Shown here: piece after piece, positions 7,622 to 17,213 of the stretch
How positions within the stretch are numbered: the stretch's first letter is position 1
Layout of the letters: every line of letters starts with the position of its first letter
Origin: Lachnospiraceae bacterium
GTDB taxonomy: Bacteria; Bacillota; Clostridia; Lachnospirales; Lachnospiraceae
Direction: 5' to 3'
DNA: 64,000 nt
NCBI GenBank assembly: GCA_910575255.1
Contig: CAJTEM010000019.1
Coordinates: forward strand, 41,512-105,511
Notes under the pieces: model-generated
Databases searched by the model: none
Seen by the model: the letters and a program-made list of their open reading frames with translations, nothing else
What the model was told of the DNA's origin: nothing
Position numbers and translations under genes: made by a program

Positions 7622-9385
7622 ATGTATCGCAATTCAATAGATTCCAATTGTGAGAGAAACCAGCAATATGGAGCCAGGCGCTGCTGTCGGCCGAATCCGC
7701 CTGCGCCGCCGTGTCCGCCTGTGCCGCCGCGTCCGCCGATAGGGCCGTATCCTCCGGGGGCGTCCTGCTGTTGCAGAGGGCCGCAGGGTCCGGCTGGCCC
7801 GGTGGGACCACAGGGTCCGATGGGGCTGCAGGGTCCGATGGGACTGCAGGGTCCGCAGGGGCCGACCGGCCCGATGGGGCCGGGATTAAGCACAGCCGGT
7901 CCGTTTGATCCGACGAGGCAGTATCTGGAAGGTGATCTTGTATATCTGAACGGATACCTGTATCGGGTTAATCGGGATTACCCGATCGGAATACCAGGAG
8001 TATCGCCGGATTTTGATCTGGTGACGGCAGTAGAGTCAGGCAGCGGCCCTACCGGCCCAACTGGACCCACCGGACCTGCCGGACCACAAGGTCCAGCCGG
8101 ACCTCAGGGGCCTACCGGACCGCAAGGAATGGTTGGTCCACAGGGACCACAGGGACCTCAGGGGATCCAGGGAGTTACCGGGGCACAGGGATCTGCCGGG
8201 GTTCAGGGGCCTGTTGGTCCTCAGGGAATTCAGGGAGCGACCGGAGCAACAGGAGCGACCGGCCCGACGGGAGCCGCCGGTGCAGCAGGAGCGACCGGCC
8301 CGACGGGAGCCGCGGGTCCGGCAGGAGCGACCGGTCCGACAGGAACAGCAGGCCCGGCAGGAGCAACGGGTCCGGCAGGAGCGACCGGCCCGACGGGAGC
8401 CGCAGGTCCGGCAGGAGCGACCGGAGCGACGGGAGCCGCCGGTGCGGCAGGAGTGACTGGTCCGACCGGCCCGACGGGAGCAACGGGTCCGGCAGGAGCG
8501 ACCGGCCCGACGGGAGCCGCGGGTCCGGCAGGAGCGACCGGTCCGACAGGAACAGCAGGCCCGGCAGGAGCAACGGGTCCGGCAGGAGCGACCGGAGCGA
8601 CGGGAGCCGCCGGTGCGGCAGGAGTAACTGGTCCGACCGGCCCGACGGGAGCCGCGGGTCCGGCAGGAGCGACCGGAGCGACGGGAGCCGCCGGTGCGGC
8701 AGGAGTAACTGGTCCGACCGGCCCGACGGGAGCCGCCGGTGCGGCAGGAGTGACTGGTCCGACCGGCCCGACGGGGGCCACAGGTCCGGCAGGAGCGACC
8801 GGAGCGACGGGAGCCGCCGGTGCGGTAGGAGTGACTGGTCCGACCGGCCCGACGGGAGCCGCAGGTCCGGCAGGAGCGACCGGGGCGACGGGAGCCACTG
8901 GCGCGGCAGGCCCAACAGGTGCGGCAGGTTTGACGGGTGCCACGGGAGCAACCGGCCCGGCTAATGGGCTGAATGCTTATGGAGGGTTATATAGCACGGC
9001 TCCTCAGACCTTGAATCTGACCTTAGGCGGAACAACACAGATTCCGCTTGCTACAGCAGGGCCGGTAAAGAATGCAACCTATGTACCGGCAAACAGCATT
9101 GTAGTGGCAAATCCCGGCACTTATGAGATTAATTACTCTACTACTTTAACGGCAGCACTGGCAACGACAATTACCCTTGCGGTAAGAGTCAACGGAGTGA
9201 ATGTGCCCAGTGCGACGATTTCCAGGGCATTGGCAGTTGGTACCAGTTCGCTGTTCAATGGAAGTACCATTGTAACTCTGACAGCAGGAAGTGCTGTTGA
9301 TTTGGCGCTTTCCGCATTGCTGGCAGTGGGAATCACCCTTGGCAGTGGAGTAAATGCCACTCTTACTGTTAAGCAGTTGGATTGA
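7622..9385 (+). CDS. Collagen-like surface protein with BclA-like C-terminal domain
   Basis: The ATG at 7622 has a good AAGGAG 8 nt upstream; an ATG at 7601 is in frame but less well placed. The chain of about 587 residues has a Cys/Pro-rich N-terminus ([20 protein letters not shown]), a short GxY collagen stretch, and a 50-residue insert ([17 protein letters not shown]) that looks like a small carbohydrate-binding module. A long Gly-x-Thr/Ala collagen region (roughly residues 140-450) and a hydrophobic beta-rich C-terminal domain of about 130 residues, similar to BclA-type trimerisation domains, follow. Such proteins form filaments on exosporia or cell surfaces. The many GPT and GAT triplets offer Thr for glycosylation by the adjacent enzyme. 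No signal peptide or LPXTG motif is visible, which favours spore-surface assembly over secretion. Confidence 0.88.
   Translation: MYRNSIDSNCERNQQYGARRCCRPNPPAPPCPPVPPRPPIGPYPPGASCCCRGPQGPAGPVGPQGPMGLQGPMGLQGPQGPTGPMGPGLSTAGPFDPTRQYLEGDLVYLNGYLYRVNRDYPIGIPGVSPDFDLVTAVESGSGPTGPTGPTGPAGPQGPAGPQGPTGPQGMVGPQGPQGPQGIQGVTGAQGSAGVQGPVGPQGIQGATGATGATGPTGAAGAAGATGPTGAAGPAGATGPTGTAGPAGATGPAGATGPTGAAGPAGATGATGAAGAAGVTGPTGPTGATGPAGATGPTGAAGPAGATGPTGTAGPAGATGPAGATGATGAAGAAGVTGPTGPTGAAGPAGATGATGAAGAAGVTGPTGPTGAAGAAGVTGPTGPTGATGPAGATGATGAAGAVGVTGPTGPTGAAGPAGATGATGATGAAGPTGAAGLTGATGATGPANGLNAYGGLYSTAPQTLNLTLGGTTQIPLATAGPVKNATYVPANSIVVANPGTYEINYSTTLTAALATTITLAVRVNGVNVPSATISRALAVGTSSLFNGSTIVTLTAGSAVDLALSALLAVGITLGSGVNATLTVKQLD
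8286..8930 (+). repeat. Tandem nucleotide repeats encoding the Gly-x-Thr collagen region
   Basis: Blocks of 9-nt units (GGnCCnACn type) are repeated with near-identical longer units. A segment of about 100 nt starting near 8286 recurs near 8493 with essentially the same sequence, and shorter units recur through 8900. This makes the locus prone to slippage and length variation between strains, and also to assembly error. Confidence 0.8.
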
Positions 9386-9400
9386 ACGGATTGAATTCAG

Positions 9401-9445
9401 AGCTCCCGGGAATGCTGTAGCATGGCGTTCCCGGGAGCTGTTTTC
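9401..9445 (+). terminator. Intrinsic terminator after the collagen-like gene
   Basis: A perfect 12-bp stem, AGCTCCCGGGAA (9401-9412) with TTCCCGGGAGCT (9428-9439), is followed by GTTTTCG. From 9446 to 9690 there is only purine-rich sequence with degenerate repeats of the type GGGAAGAGAGAATRGC. I see no gene in it. Confidence 0.85.
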
Positions 9446-9695
9446 GTATGGGAAATTGTTTCATGACAGGTAAAGACTCTGTTTTAAGGAAAGGGTTCAC
9501 TCCTGAGTGTTGAGGCTGACAAGCGCAGGAAAGAAATAATAACAGGGGAGAAAGAATAGCGGGGAAGAGAGAATGGCAGAAAAAAATAACAGGAAAAAAA
9601 TGACAGGGAAGAGAGAATAGCAAGGAAAAGAGCGTTGCAGGAAAAAGAGGAAGACCAGGGCATATAATGGCAGGGAGAGGGAAAAAGGAGCCGGA

Positions 9696-11057
9696 ATGCT
9701 GTCAACAGGGGAAATATTGCTGCTCAATCAATTGCTGTACTGTCCAAGAGAGGTAAAAGAGAGAAGGATTGCAGGCGGATATCAGGAAAATACAATCGGC
9801 ATGTTGGTTCATCAATGGCTTGCACAGCCAGTTCCGGATGAGGAGGAATGCGGGATTTGCATGAGGGGAAAGGAGTGGAATCGTATTATCCGGCTGATCG
9901 CAGAGAACCCCAGGCTGAGTCCTATGAGGATCCAAAGCGTCCACCGCGATGAGGCAGATGGCGGAGGGGGAGGTTTGAGCGCTGTATTTGCAGATAGCCG
10001 TTTGGGAGAGGCAATAGTCGTGTTCCGGGGAACAGCGGCAGGAGAGTGGCGGGATGATTTTTTAGGAGGGGCAGCGACCGGGCAGGCGGACGGGGTATCT
10101 ACAGCGCAGCAGGAGAATGCCCTCAGATGGTATCGCTCGTTGGGACTGTCCGGGCATTTTTCAGGGATTACGGTTACCGGGCACTCGAAAGGCGGAAACA
10201 AGGCAAAGTATATTGCTTTGATGGAGGAATCGGTAAATCGGTGCGTGTCCTTTGACGGGCAGGGTTTTTCCGATGAATTTATCATAAAATATCGAAAAAA
10301 AATCCGTAAGAGGCAGCATATCATCGAAAACCACAATATGGAGTATGATTATGTAAATATTTTGTTGAATGATGTGGGAAAGAGAGTGTATTATCAGGAA
10401 AATCCGAAAAAGGAAAAAGGGTTTTGGGAAAACCATTGCCCGAATGCGTTTTTTTGGTTTGGAGAGGAAAACACATGCTTTCTGGTTCGTTCGGCAAAAG
10501 GAGAAGCAGAGGTTATGCAGGAGCTGAACCGATTTCTGAACAGTTACCTGCGCTCTCTTACGGAAGAAAGGAAAATTGCTGCCATGGATCTTTTTGGCAC
10601 CCTGGCACAGATCGGGCTGGGAAAGATGGAAAAAGGGCCAGAGAGTGAGGAGGACAGGGACTACCTGATCAGCCTCTTGCTGCACGGGGAGAATCCGGAC
10701 GTTCTGGTATATCTGCTTGCGTATTTGCTGAAATACCAGCAGGTGCAACCAGAGTTTGCAGAATCCATCAACCGGATCGGAGAACGGTTCGGGCTTTGGC
10801 CGATACAGAGGCTTGTCAAAATCATGGAAGGAATCTGTGACTGGAAATATTCGTATGTGTTGATTGGGGGAGTCGGAATTCTGACAGAGGCAATGCCGGA
10901 TGCATTTTGGGACAGAATACAGAGCTTTTTGAAGGACAACTATGGGATTGCGATGTCAGGAGAAGATTTGCGGAAAATGACGGCGAGGATTTCCCAGGTG
11001 ATGCGGTTGCGGGCGCAAATCAAGATCATTCCGGAAGCAGGGGAAGATATGAGGTAG
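9696..11057 (+). CDS. Mbeg1-like (DUF2974) alpha/beta-hydrolase, second copy
   Basis: The 453-residue protein is a paralogue of the hydrolase at 4722-6029. It has AIVVFRGTAAGEWRDD, the nucleophile elbow VTGHSKGGNKAKY and CVSFDGQGFSDEF at equivalent spacing. The start follows AAAAAGGAG by 8 nt. Its C-terminal 150 residues differ from the first copy and do not show the WXG-like hairpin, so this copy is probably not routed through the same export signal. It stands alone between the collagen-like gene and the iadA operon. It may be an intracellular or differently localised esterase; the substrate is unknown. Confidence 0.75.
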   Translation: MLSTGEILLLNQLLYCPREVKERRIAGGYQENTIGMLVHQWLAQPVPDEEECGICMRGKEWNRIIRLIAENPRLSPMRIQSVHRDEADGGGGGLSAVFADSRLGEAIVVFRGTAAGEWRDDFLGGAATGQADGVSTAQQENALRWYRSLGLSGHFSGITVTGHSKGGNKAKYIALMEESVNRCVSFDGQGFSDEFIIKYRKKIRKRQHIIENHNMEYDYVNILLNDVGKRVYYQENPKKEKGFWENHCPNAFFWFGEENTCFLVRSAKGEAEVMQELNRFLNSYLRSLTEERKIAAMDLFGTLAQIGLGKMEKGPESEEDRDYLISLLLHGENPDVLVYLLAYLLKYQQVQPEFAESINRIGERFGLWPIQRLVKIMEGICDWKYSYVLIGGVGILTEAMPDAFWDRIQSFLKDNYGIAMSGEDLRKMTARISQVMRLRAQIKIIPEAGEDMR

Positions 11058-11142
11058 CCGTTCGGGTTATCTGAACGGTTACGATAGGAATGTATAAATT
11101 ATCAATAATTTGTAAAAAAACAATGATTTTTTGAGAGATATG

Positions 11143-11151
11143 TGGTAAAAT
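11143..11151 (+). promoter_or_regulatory. iadA: Candidate extended -10 for the iadA operon
   Basis: TGGTAAAAT lies about 46 nt before the TTG start. No convincing -35 is present, and the region upstream is AT-rich. Confidence 0.35.
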
Positions 11152-11197
11152 TTTAGAAAAGTGTGGGAGTTACCGCAGATGGAGGAGGGATTGGTTT

Positions 11198-12370
11198 TTG
11201 TATTTAATAAAAAATGCGCATATCTATGCTCCGGAGGACTTGGGAGTTAAGGACGTGCTGGTTGGCGGCGGGGAGATTCTAAGGATCGCGGATCAACTTC
11301 CGGCGGAGCCGGCATATGAGATGACCGTGCTGGATGGCAGTGGCAAAATATTGATGCCGGGGCTGATTGACGCCCATGTGCACATTCTGGGAGGCGGCGG
11401 AGAGGGTGGGGCCAAAAGCCGGACGCCGGAGATTATGCTTACGGATATTACGCTGGGTGGTGTCACTACAGTAGTGGGCTGTCTGGGAACGGACGGCTGC
11501 ACCCGAACTATGACGAATCTGCTGGCAAAAGCCAGGGGACTGGAGGAGGAAGGGATTACCACTTATGTGTATACCGGCTCTTATCAGGTTCCGGTGCGGA
11601 CTCTGACCGGCAGCATTATGGATGACGTCATTCTGCTGGAGAAGGTAGTGGGAACCGGGGAGATCGCTATTTCCGATCATCGGTCATCTCAGCCCACAAA
11701 GGAGGAATTTGCCCGAATTGTGGCGGATACACGGGTGGGAGGCATTCTTTCCGGCAAGGCAGGGCTGGTGAATATTCATATGGGGGATGGAGAAGAGAAG
11801 CTGTCTTTTTTGCGCTATGTTCTGAAGAATACCCAGATTCCGCCAACGAATATGCTTCCTACTCATATAAACCGCAGCCGTACGCTGATGGAAGACGGGA
11901 TTGACTATGCCGTGAGCCTGGGAGGATACATAGATCTGACAACCAGCTCGGATCCGGAGTTCCTGGAGCCGGATGAAGTGAAGGCCAGTACCGGGCTTAA
12001 GATGGCACTGGAGGCAGGGGTGCCAAAAGAACAGGTAACGTTTTCCTCAGACGGGCAGGGAAGCCTGCCGGTTTTCTGCCCGGACGGTACGTTAAAAGGG
12101 CTGGGAGTGGGGAAGGTAACCTCTCTGTACCGGGAGATGAGAGACGCGGTGCTGACGGACGGCGTGGAGCTTTCCCTGGCGATCCGGACGGTGACGGCCA
12201 ATCCGGCGGCGCTTTTGAAGCTTTCCCGCAAGGGAAGGGTTGCCGAGGCAGCAGACGCGGATCTGGTGATGTCGGATGAGAAGAGCCTGGCTATTGACAT
12301 GGTCATGGCAAAGGGAACGGTGATGGTTTCAGGCGGACAGGCTGTGGTAAAGGGTACCTTTGAGGGGTGA
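11198..12370 (+). CDS. iadA: Beta-aspartyl-peptidase (isoaspartyl dipeptidase)
   Basis: This enzyme of the amidohydrolase superfamily hydrolyses beta-aspartyl (isoaspartyl) dipeptides released from damaged proteins. The 390 residues carry the expected binuclear zinc site: DAHVH at residues 59-62, the lysine of SGKAG that is carbamylated in the family, the His of NIHMGDG and of PTHINRS, and the Asp of SSDGQGS. The GGGGEGG loop after the HxH motif is typical of IadA. The start is TTG with GGAGGAGGG 7 nt upstream; no ATG fits. It is followed by a YfcC-type transporter, so the pair probably serves uptake and use of dipeptides or amino acids. Confidence 0.93.
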   Translation: MYLIKNAHIYAPEDLGVKDVLVGGGEILRIADQLPAEPAYEMTVLDGSGKILMPGLIDAHVHILGGGGEGGAKSRTPEIMLTDITLGGVTTVVGCLGTDGCTRTMTNLLAKARGLEEEGITTYVYTGSYQVPVRTLTGSIMDDVILLEKVVGTGEIAISDHRSSQPTKEEFARIVADTRVGGILSGKAGLVNIHMGDGEEKLSFLRYVLKNTQIPPTNMLPTHINRSRTLMEDGIDYAVSLGGYIDLTTSSDPEFLEPDEVKASTGLKMALEAGVPKEQVTFSSDGQGSLPVFCPDGTLKGLGVGKVTSLYREMRDAVLTDGVELSLAIRTVTANPAALLKLSRKGRVAEAADADLVMSDEKSLAIDMVMAKGTVMVSGGQAVVKGTFEG

Positions 12371-12478
12371 AGAGAGCCAGAACTTTGGTAAGGCAGGAGA
12401 AGAAAGCAGAGGGAAGGGCAGAGAAAGAAAAGCGGGAAAAGGAAGCAGAGAAAGAAAAATAAGGAGACGGAAAATACC

Positions 12479-13990
12479 ATGGAAAAGAAAAAACAGATTC
12501 AGATGCCGCATACGTATATTATCATCTTTGGTGTGATCTTGCTGGCAGCGCTTCTGACGGTATTTGTACCACTGGGGAAATATGAGACCCGGGAGATTAC
12601 CTATATGATGAACGGGGAGGAGAAGACCCGGACGGTTCTGGATCCGGAGAGCTTTGAATATGTGCTGGATGAAAGCGGCAACCGGGTGACAAAGATTGCG
12701 CCTTTGTTTGGTACAGAGGATTTTGGCGGACAGGGAATACTGAACTATGTGTTCGAGGGACTGACGACCGGGGATAAGAATGGTACGGCTGTCGGTATTA
12801 TTGCCTTTATTCTGGTGGTAGGCGGCGCGTTTGGTGTGGTGCTGCGCACGGGCGCCGTGGAAAGCGGAATTATGAGAGTCATTGATCTGACGAACGGAAA
12901 GGAGATTTTGCTGATCCCGATTCTGATTACCCTGTTTTCTCTGGGCGGAGCAGTGTTCGGCATGGGTGAGGAGGCGATTCCTTTCGTGATGATTCTGGTA
13001 CCCATGTTTATTGCTATGGGATATGATGCCGTAGTGGGAATCATGTGTTCTTATGTGGCGACGCAGATCGGTTTCGGTTCCTCCTGGCAGAATCCTTTCG
13101 GGCTGGCTGTGGCACAAGGGGTGGCCGGGGTGCCAGTGATGTCAGGCGCCTGGTTCCGGATTCCCATGTGGATTTTTTTTACTGCACTGGCTGCAGTATT
13201 TACCATGCGCTATGCCAAAAAGATCAAGAAGAATCCGCAGCTGTCAGTAGCTTATGAGTCTGACGAGGCGTACCGTATGGAATTTGCAAGGAATGGCAGG
13301 GAGCTGCCTCCGTTTACTTTGGGGCATAAGCTGGTGCTTTTGACGATTGCTGCCTGTATGGCATGGACAATCTGGGGAGTTGTGGCAAAGGGATATTATA
13401 TTCCGGAGATTGCCTCTCAGTTTTTTGTGATGGGGCTGGCGGCAGGAATTATCGGTGTGGCATTTCATTTGAATGATATGAAGCTTAACGATATTCCGAA
13501 GGCCTTTGACCGGGGCGCGGCGGATCTGCTGGGGGCAGCTATGTGTGTCGGTATGGCTCAGGGGATTATCATTATTCTGGGCGGCACCAGCGCTACAAAT
13601 GGTACGGTATTGAATACGATTCTGCATGGGATCAGTGAGGGAATGAAGAATTTCCCGCCAGTGATATCCGCCTGGCTGATGTACATTTTCCAGTCCGTAT
13701 TCAATTTCTTCGTGGTATCCGGCTCGGGACAGGCCGCCCTGACGATGCCGGTGATGGCGCCGCTGGCAGACCTGGTAGGTGTGGAACGGCAAGTGGCTGT
13801 GGTTGCTTATCAGCTGGGAGATGCCTTTACCAACTTTATTGTGCCGACTTCCGGATGTCTTCTGGGAGCACTGGCGGCTGCCAAGCTGGACTGGGGGAAA
13901 TGGGCGAAGTTCCAGATCAGATTCCAGGCAGTGCTGTTTGTGTGTGCATCATTGGTAGTGGTGCTGGCTGTGGCGACCGGCCTTTCATAA
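12479..13990 (+). CDS. YfcC family membrane transporter
   Basis: This 503-residue polytopic membrane protein starts MPHTYIIIFGVILLAALLTVFVPLGKYE, the N-terminus typical of the YfcC family. The family is related to DcuC/AbgT-type carriers, and members have been linked to basic amino acid or peptide transport. About 12 hydrophobic segments are visible, with the conserved GMGEEAIPF and VVSGSGQAALTMPVMAPL loops. The gene is 108 nt after iadA with only a purine-rich leader between them, and AAGGAGAC precedes the ATG. Co-transcription with iadA suggests a role with isoaspartyl dipeptides or their products, but the substrate is not established. Confidence 0.85.
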   Translation: MEKKKQIQMPHTYIIIFGVILLAALLTVFVPLGKYETREITYMMNGEEKTRTVLDPESFEYVLDESGNRVTKIAPLFGTEDFGGQGILNYVFEGLTTGDKNGTAVGIIAFILVVGGAFGVVLRTGAVESGIMRVIDLTNGKEILLIPILITLFSLGGAVFGMGEEAIPFVMILVPMFIAMGYDAVVGIMCSYVATQIGFGSSWQNPFGLAVAQGVAGVPVMSGAWFRIPMWIFFTALAAVFTMRYAKKIKKNPQLSVAYESDEAYRMEFARNGRELPPFTLGHKLVLLTIAACMAWTIWGVVAKGYYIPEIASQFFVMGLAAGIIGVAFHLNDMKLNDIPKAFDRGAADLLGAAMCVGMAQGIIIILGGTSATNGTVLNTILHGISEGMKNFPPVISAWLMYIFQSVFNFFVVSGSGQAALTMPVMAPLADLVGVERQVAVVAYQLGDAFTNFIVPTSGCLLGALAAAKLDWGKWAKFQIRFQAVLFVCASLVVVLAVATGLS

Positions 13991-14058
13991 GAATGAAAGG
14001 ATTCGGAGCTGTTTAGCCGGATGGCAATGCTGCAGGACGAGTTTCAGAGAGGAAAGAA

Positions 14059-16203
14059 ATGAACGGTATGGAGAAGAAAAAGGTGACAGAGAAGATAATG
14101 AAAAAAGAAGAACAGATCGAGACTGTAAAGGAGCTGACCCTGCCTCGCACGATTCATCTGGTTCCGATGGATAGGATTGCGGGCTTTGATGTGCGTCCGG
14201 GCTTTTACGAGACGAACGGGGCTACGGCGATTCCCGGCGGAGTCAATTTTACCGTATATTCCCATGGAGCGACATCCATAGAACTGCTTCTGTTCCATCG
14301 GACAGAAGAGGAGCCTTTCGCGGTGCTGCCTTTTCCGCGGCATTACCGGATCGGGAATGTGTATTCGATGATCGTGTTTAAGCTGAATATCGAAGAATTT
14401 GAGTATGCATACCGGGTGGACGGGCCTTATGAGCCGAAAAAAGGGCTTATTTTTGACAAGACGAAATATCTGCTGGATCCCTATGCAAAGGCAGTCACCG
14501 GACAGAGCCAGTGGGGGGATTCTTCACCGGGGGAGCAGCATTATAAAGCGAGGGTGGTAAAGGATGATTTTGACTGGGAGGATATGCGGCCGCCATTGCT
14601 TCCGATGGAAGATCTGGTGATTTATGAGCTGCATGTGCGGGGCTTCACCATGGATAAATCCTCCGGAGTTTTTCATCCCGGGACTTTTGCGGGGCTTTTG
14701 GAGAAGCTGCCTTATCTGAAGGAACTCGGAGTCAATGTGGTGGAGCTGATGCCGATCTTTGAGTTTGACGAGATGCAGGATTACCGTGAGGTGGACGGGG
14801 AAAAGCTTTATAATTACTGGGGATACAATACGGTCAGCTTTTTTGCTCCCAATACCAGCTATACGGCCAGCCGGGAATATAACCGGGAGGGCAATGAGCT
14901 GAAGCGTCTGATCCGTGAATTCAACCAGAACGGGATCGAGGTCTATCTGGATGTGGTGTTTAATCACACGGCAGAGGGCAACGAACAGGGGCCGTTTTTC
15001 TCATTCAAGGGCTTTGACAACAATATTTATTATCTTCTGACGCCGGAGGGGTATTATTACAATTTCAGCGGCTGCGGTAATACCTTAAACTGCAACCACC
15101 CCATTGTGCATCAGATGATCCTCAACTGTCTGCGTTACTGGGTGACGACCTATCGGATCAATGGGTTTCGTTTTGATCTTGCGTCGATTCTGGGGCGCAA
15201 TGAGGACGGGACCCCGATGAATAAGCCGCCGCTTCTGCAGTCTCTGGCTTTTGACCCGATTCTGGGTGATGTAAAGCTGATTGCGGAGGCCTGGGATGCT
15301 GTCGGGCTTTATCAGGTCGGATCCTTCCCCTCCTGGAACCGCTGGGCGGAGTGGAACGGGAGATACCGGGATGATATGCGCCGCTACTTAAAGGGAGATG
15401 AAGGCTTTGCCCAGGCGGCAGCCCTGCGGATCGTAGGTTCCCGGGATATCTATGAAGTGAGTACCAGGAAGAATGCTTCCGTGAATTTTATTACCTGCCA
15501 TGACGGATTTACTCTTTATGACATTTTTTCTTACAATGAGAAGCATAATGAGAAAAATGGCTGGAATAATACAGACGGAGCGAATGACAATAACAGCTGG
15601 AACTGTGGGGTGGAGGGAGAGACGCGAGATCCGGCGGTTCTTTCCCTGCGGCGTCGGATGATCCGCAATGCTTTTACCCTGCTGATGTGCAGCCGCGGGA
15701 TTCCCATGTTTCTGGCCGGGGACGAATTCTGCAATACACAATTCGGGAATAACAATGCCTACTGTCAGGATAATATTACTTCCTGGCTGGATTGGAACCT
15801 TTTTGAGAAGAATCAGGAGATGTTCCGGTTTTTCCAGGCAATGATTGCCTTCCGCAAGGAGCATCGGGTGCTGCGCACGAATATGAGCGACGGAGCCTGC
15901 GGTTTCCCGGATGTAAGCTTTCATGGAGAAAAGCCCTGGAGGGGACAATTTGCTCAGTATGAACGGTATGTAGGGGTTATGTTTGCCGGAAAGGACGAAA
16001 TGGGGAGGGCAGATATTGTCTATATTGCTTCCAATGCTTATTGGGAGAGTGTGGAAGTGCTGCTGCCGTCATTGCCGGATCGCATGCATTGGGAGCTGGT
16101 AACGGATACCTGGGAGGAGGGGCTTCCTACGGCCAGGAGAGAAAAGGAAGCATTCCGGATTCATCCCCGGAGTGTCCGGATCCTGATTGCCAGAAATATT
16201 TGA
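14059..16203 (+). CDS. glgX: Glycogen debranching enzyme (GlgX/isoamylase type, GH13)
   Basis: The protein has 714 residues. An N-terminal CBM48/isoamylase domain (RPGFYETNGATAIPGGVNF, residues about 45-130) is followed by the GH13 barrel. The conserved blocks are DVVFNHTAEG, GFRFDLASILGR with the nucleophile Asp, LIAEAWDAVG with the acid/base Glu, and FITCHDGFTLYD with the stabilising Asp. The enzyme hydrolyses alpha-1,6 branches in glycogen or limit dextrin in the cytoplasm; no signal peptide is present. About 40 N-terminal residues are extra and lysine-rich. It is monocistronic, with a strong terminator downstream. Confidence 0.92.
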   Translation: MNGMEKKKVTEKIMKKEEQIETVKELTLPRTIHLVPMDRIAGFDVRPGFYETNGATAIPGGVNFTVYSHGATSIELLLFHRTEEEPFAVLPFPRHYRIGNVYSMIVFKLNIEEFEYAYRVDGPYEPKKGLIFDKTKYLLDPYAKAVTGQSQWGDSSPGEQHYKARVVKDDFDWEDMRPPLLPMEDLVIYELHVRGFTMDKSSGVFHPGTFAGLLEKLPYLKELGVNVVELMPIFEFDEMQDYREVDGEKLYNYWGYNTVSFFAPNTSYTASREYNREGNELKRLIREFNQNGIEVYLDVVFNHTAEGNEQGPFFSFKGFDNNIYYLLTPEGYYYNFSGCGNTLNCNHPIVHQMILNCLRYWVTTYRINGFRFDLASILGRNEDGTPMNKPPLLQSLAFDPILGDVKLIAEAWDAVGLYQVGSFPSWNRWAEWNGRYRDDMRRYLKGDEGFAQAAALRIVGSRDIYEVSTRKNASVNFITCHDGFTLYDIFSYNEKHNEKNGWNNTDGANDNNSWNCGVEGETRDPAVLSLRRRMIRNAFTLLMCSRGIPMFLAGDEFCNTQFGNNNAYCQDNITSWLDWNLFEKNQEMFRFFQAMIAFRKEHRVLRTNMSDGACGFPDVSFHGEKPWRGQFAQYERYVGVMFAGKDEMGRADIVYIASNAYWESVEVLLPSLPDRMHWELVTDTWEEGLPTARREKEAFRIHPRSVRILIARNI

Positions 16204-16240
16204 CCGGCAAGTCCGGTTCCTGTAAGCAATTGTTAAGAAT

Positions 16241-16277
16241 AAGGACAGATATTTTTCGTAGATGTCTGTCCTTTTTT
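16241..16277 (+). terminator. Intrinsic terminator after the debranching enzyme gene
   Basis: AAGGACAGA (16241-16249) pairs with TCTGTCCTT (16264-16272), followed by a run of T. Confidence 0.85.
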
Positions 16278-16330
16278 ATGTTAGAATTTTCTGGAAGAGC
16301 TGTAAAAGGGATAAGAAAGGAACAGAATGG

Positions 16331-17164
16331 ATGAAAAGGATGACAGGAAGGATGCTTCCGATTGCCCTGATATTGGGACTTGCGGTATTTGTGGGCAGAA
16401 CTACGGCCATGGCAGAACCGTCACAGGTAATCCTGATCGGAGAAGCGGCGAAAGGAGAGGATGGTATGCAGAAGGAGGAAAGCACGAGTTTTGGCGGGCA
16501 GACAAAAGAAACGGTGTCTGCCGAAGGGGGAAATAGCCTTGGGCTGGATATTGCTGCGATTGTCCCGGATGCAGAGACCCGGCAGCTGGTAGCAGTGGCT
16601 GGTTGCGGAATGGACAGCTCCGACGTGAAGGTTGCTTATTTTAAGAGGGCACAGGACGGCGTCTGGACGGAGGAATTCTGTGTATCCGGTTTTTGCGGGT
16701 ATCACGGGATGGCAGTGGACAAGAAGGAAGGAGACCGTCGGACCCCAGTGGGGAACTATGGATTTGTCACGGCTTTTGGAATTCTGCCGGATCCGGGCAG
16801 CCGGATGCCGTATAAGCAGTTGGATGATGGCGATTTCTGGGTGGATGACAGCAGCAGTCCTTACTACAATCAGATGGTGAATACGAAAGAGGTTGCATGG
16901 AACTGGAATTCTGCCGAGGAGCTTATGAGGATCGCACCGGCCTACCACTATGTGCTGGCTCTGGATTACAATACCGCCGAACGCATCCCCGGCAAGGGTT
17001 CTGCGATCTTTCTTCATGGGATTGATCCGAAAAAGACGTGGACAGAGGGTTGCATTGCGATCCCGCAGGAGAGGGTAAAACAGCTGATCCAGGAGCTGGA
17101 CAGCACAGCGAGGATCGTGATTATGCCGGATAACAGTGGGAATTTCGGCACCCCCGATCTCTGA
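16331..17164 (+). CDS. Secreted L,D-transpeptidase (YkuD domain)
   Basis: The ATG at 16331 gives a 277-residue precursor with a basic start and a hydrophobic core ending TTAMAEP, a clear Sec signal peptide. Upstream in-frame starts fall in the preceding terminator. The mature part carries a YkuD-type L,D-transpeptidase domain: DRRTPVGNYGF and the catalytic stretch FLHGIDPKKTWTEGCIAIP with the nucleophile Cys in S/T-x-G-C context. These enzymes form 3-3 peptidoglycan crosslinks or attach substrates to the wall outside the cell. A polar linker of about 60 residues lies between signal peptide and domain. Confidence 0.88.
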   Translation: MKRMTGRMLPIALILGLAVFVGRTTAMAEPSQVILIGEAAKGEDGMQKEESTSFGGQTKETVSAEGGNSLGLDIAAIVPDAETRQLVAVAGCGMDSSDVKVAYFKRAQDGVWTEEFCVSGFCGYHGMAVDKKEGDRRTPVGNYGFVTAFGILPDPGSRMPYKQLDDGDFWVDDSSSPYYNQMVNTKEVAWNWNSAEELMRIAPAYHYVLALDYNTAERIPGKGSAIFLHGIDPKKTWTEGCIAIPQERVKQLIQELDSTARIVIMPDNSGNFGTPDL

Positions 17165-17175
17165 AAGAGACGATA

Positions 17176-17213
17176 AAACTGGCTGTCAGGAAGACCTGGC
17201 AGCCAGTTTCTTT
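17176..17213. terminator. Bidirectional terminator between convergent genes
   Basis: A 15-bp imperfect stem (17176-17190 with 17195-17209) carries T-rich sequence on both outer sides. It lies between the L,D-transpeptidase gene (plus) and the small gene ending at 17186 (minus), whose stop codon is inside the stem. Confidence 0.75.

Noticed and set aside
8175..8951. Long minus-strand frames (258 and 237 aa) rich in Pro/Arg/Leu or Ala/Pro/Val opposite the collagen gene
   Set aside because: They are mirror images of the GC-rich collagen repeats, lack ribosome-binding sites and have repeat-driven composition.
9481..9690. Possible gene in the purine-rich stretch before the second hydrolase
   Set aside because: Only degenerate GGGAAGAGAGAAT-like repeats with stops on the plus strand; minus frames are Ser/Phe/Leu-rich shadows.
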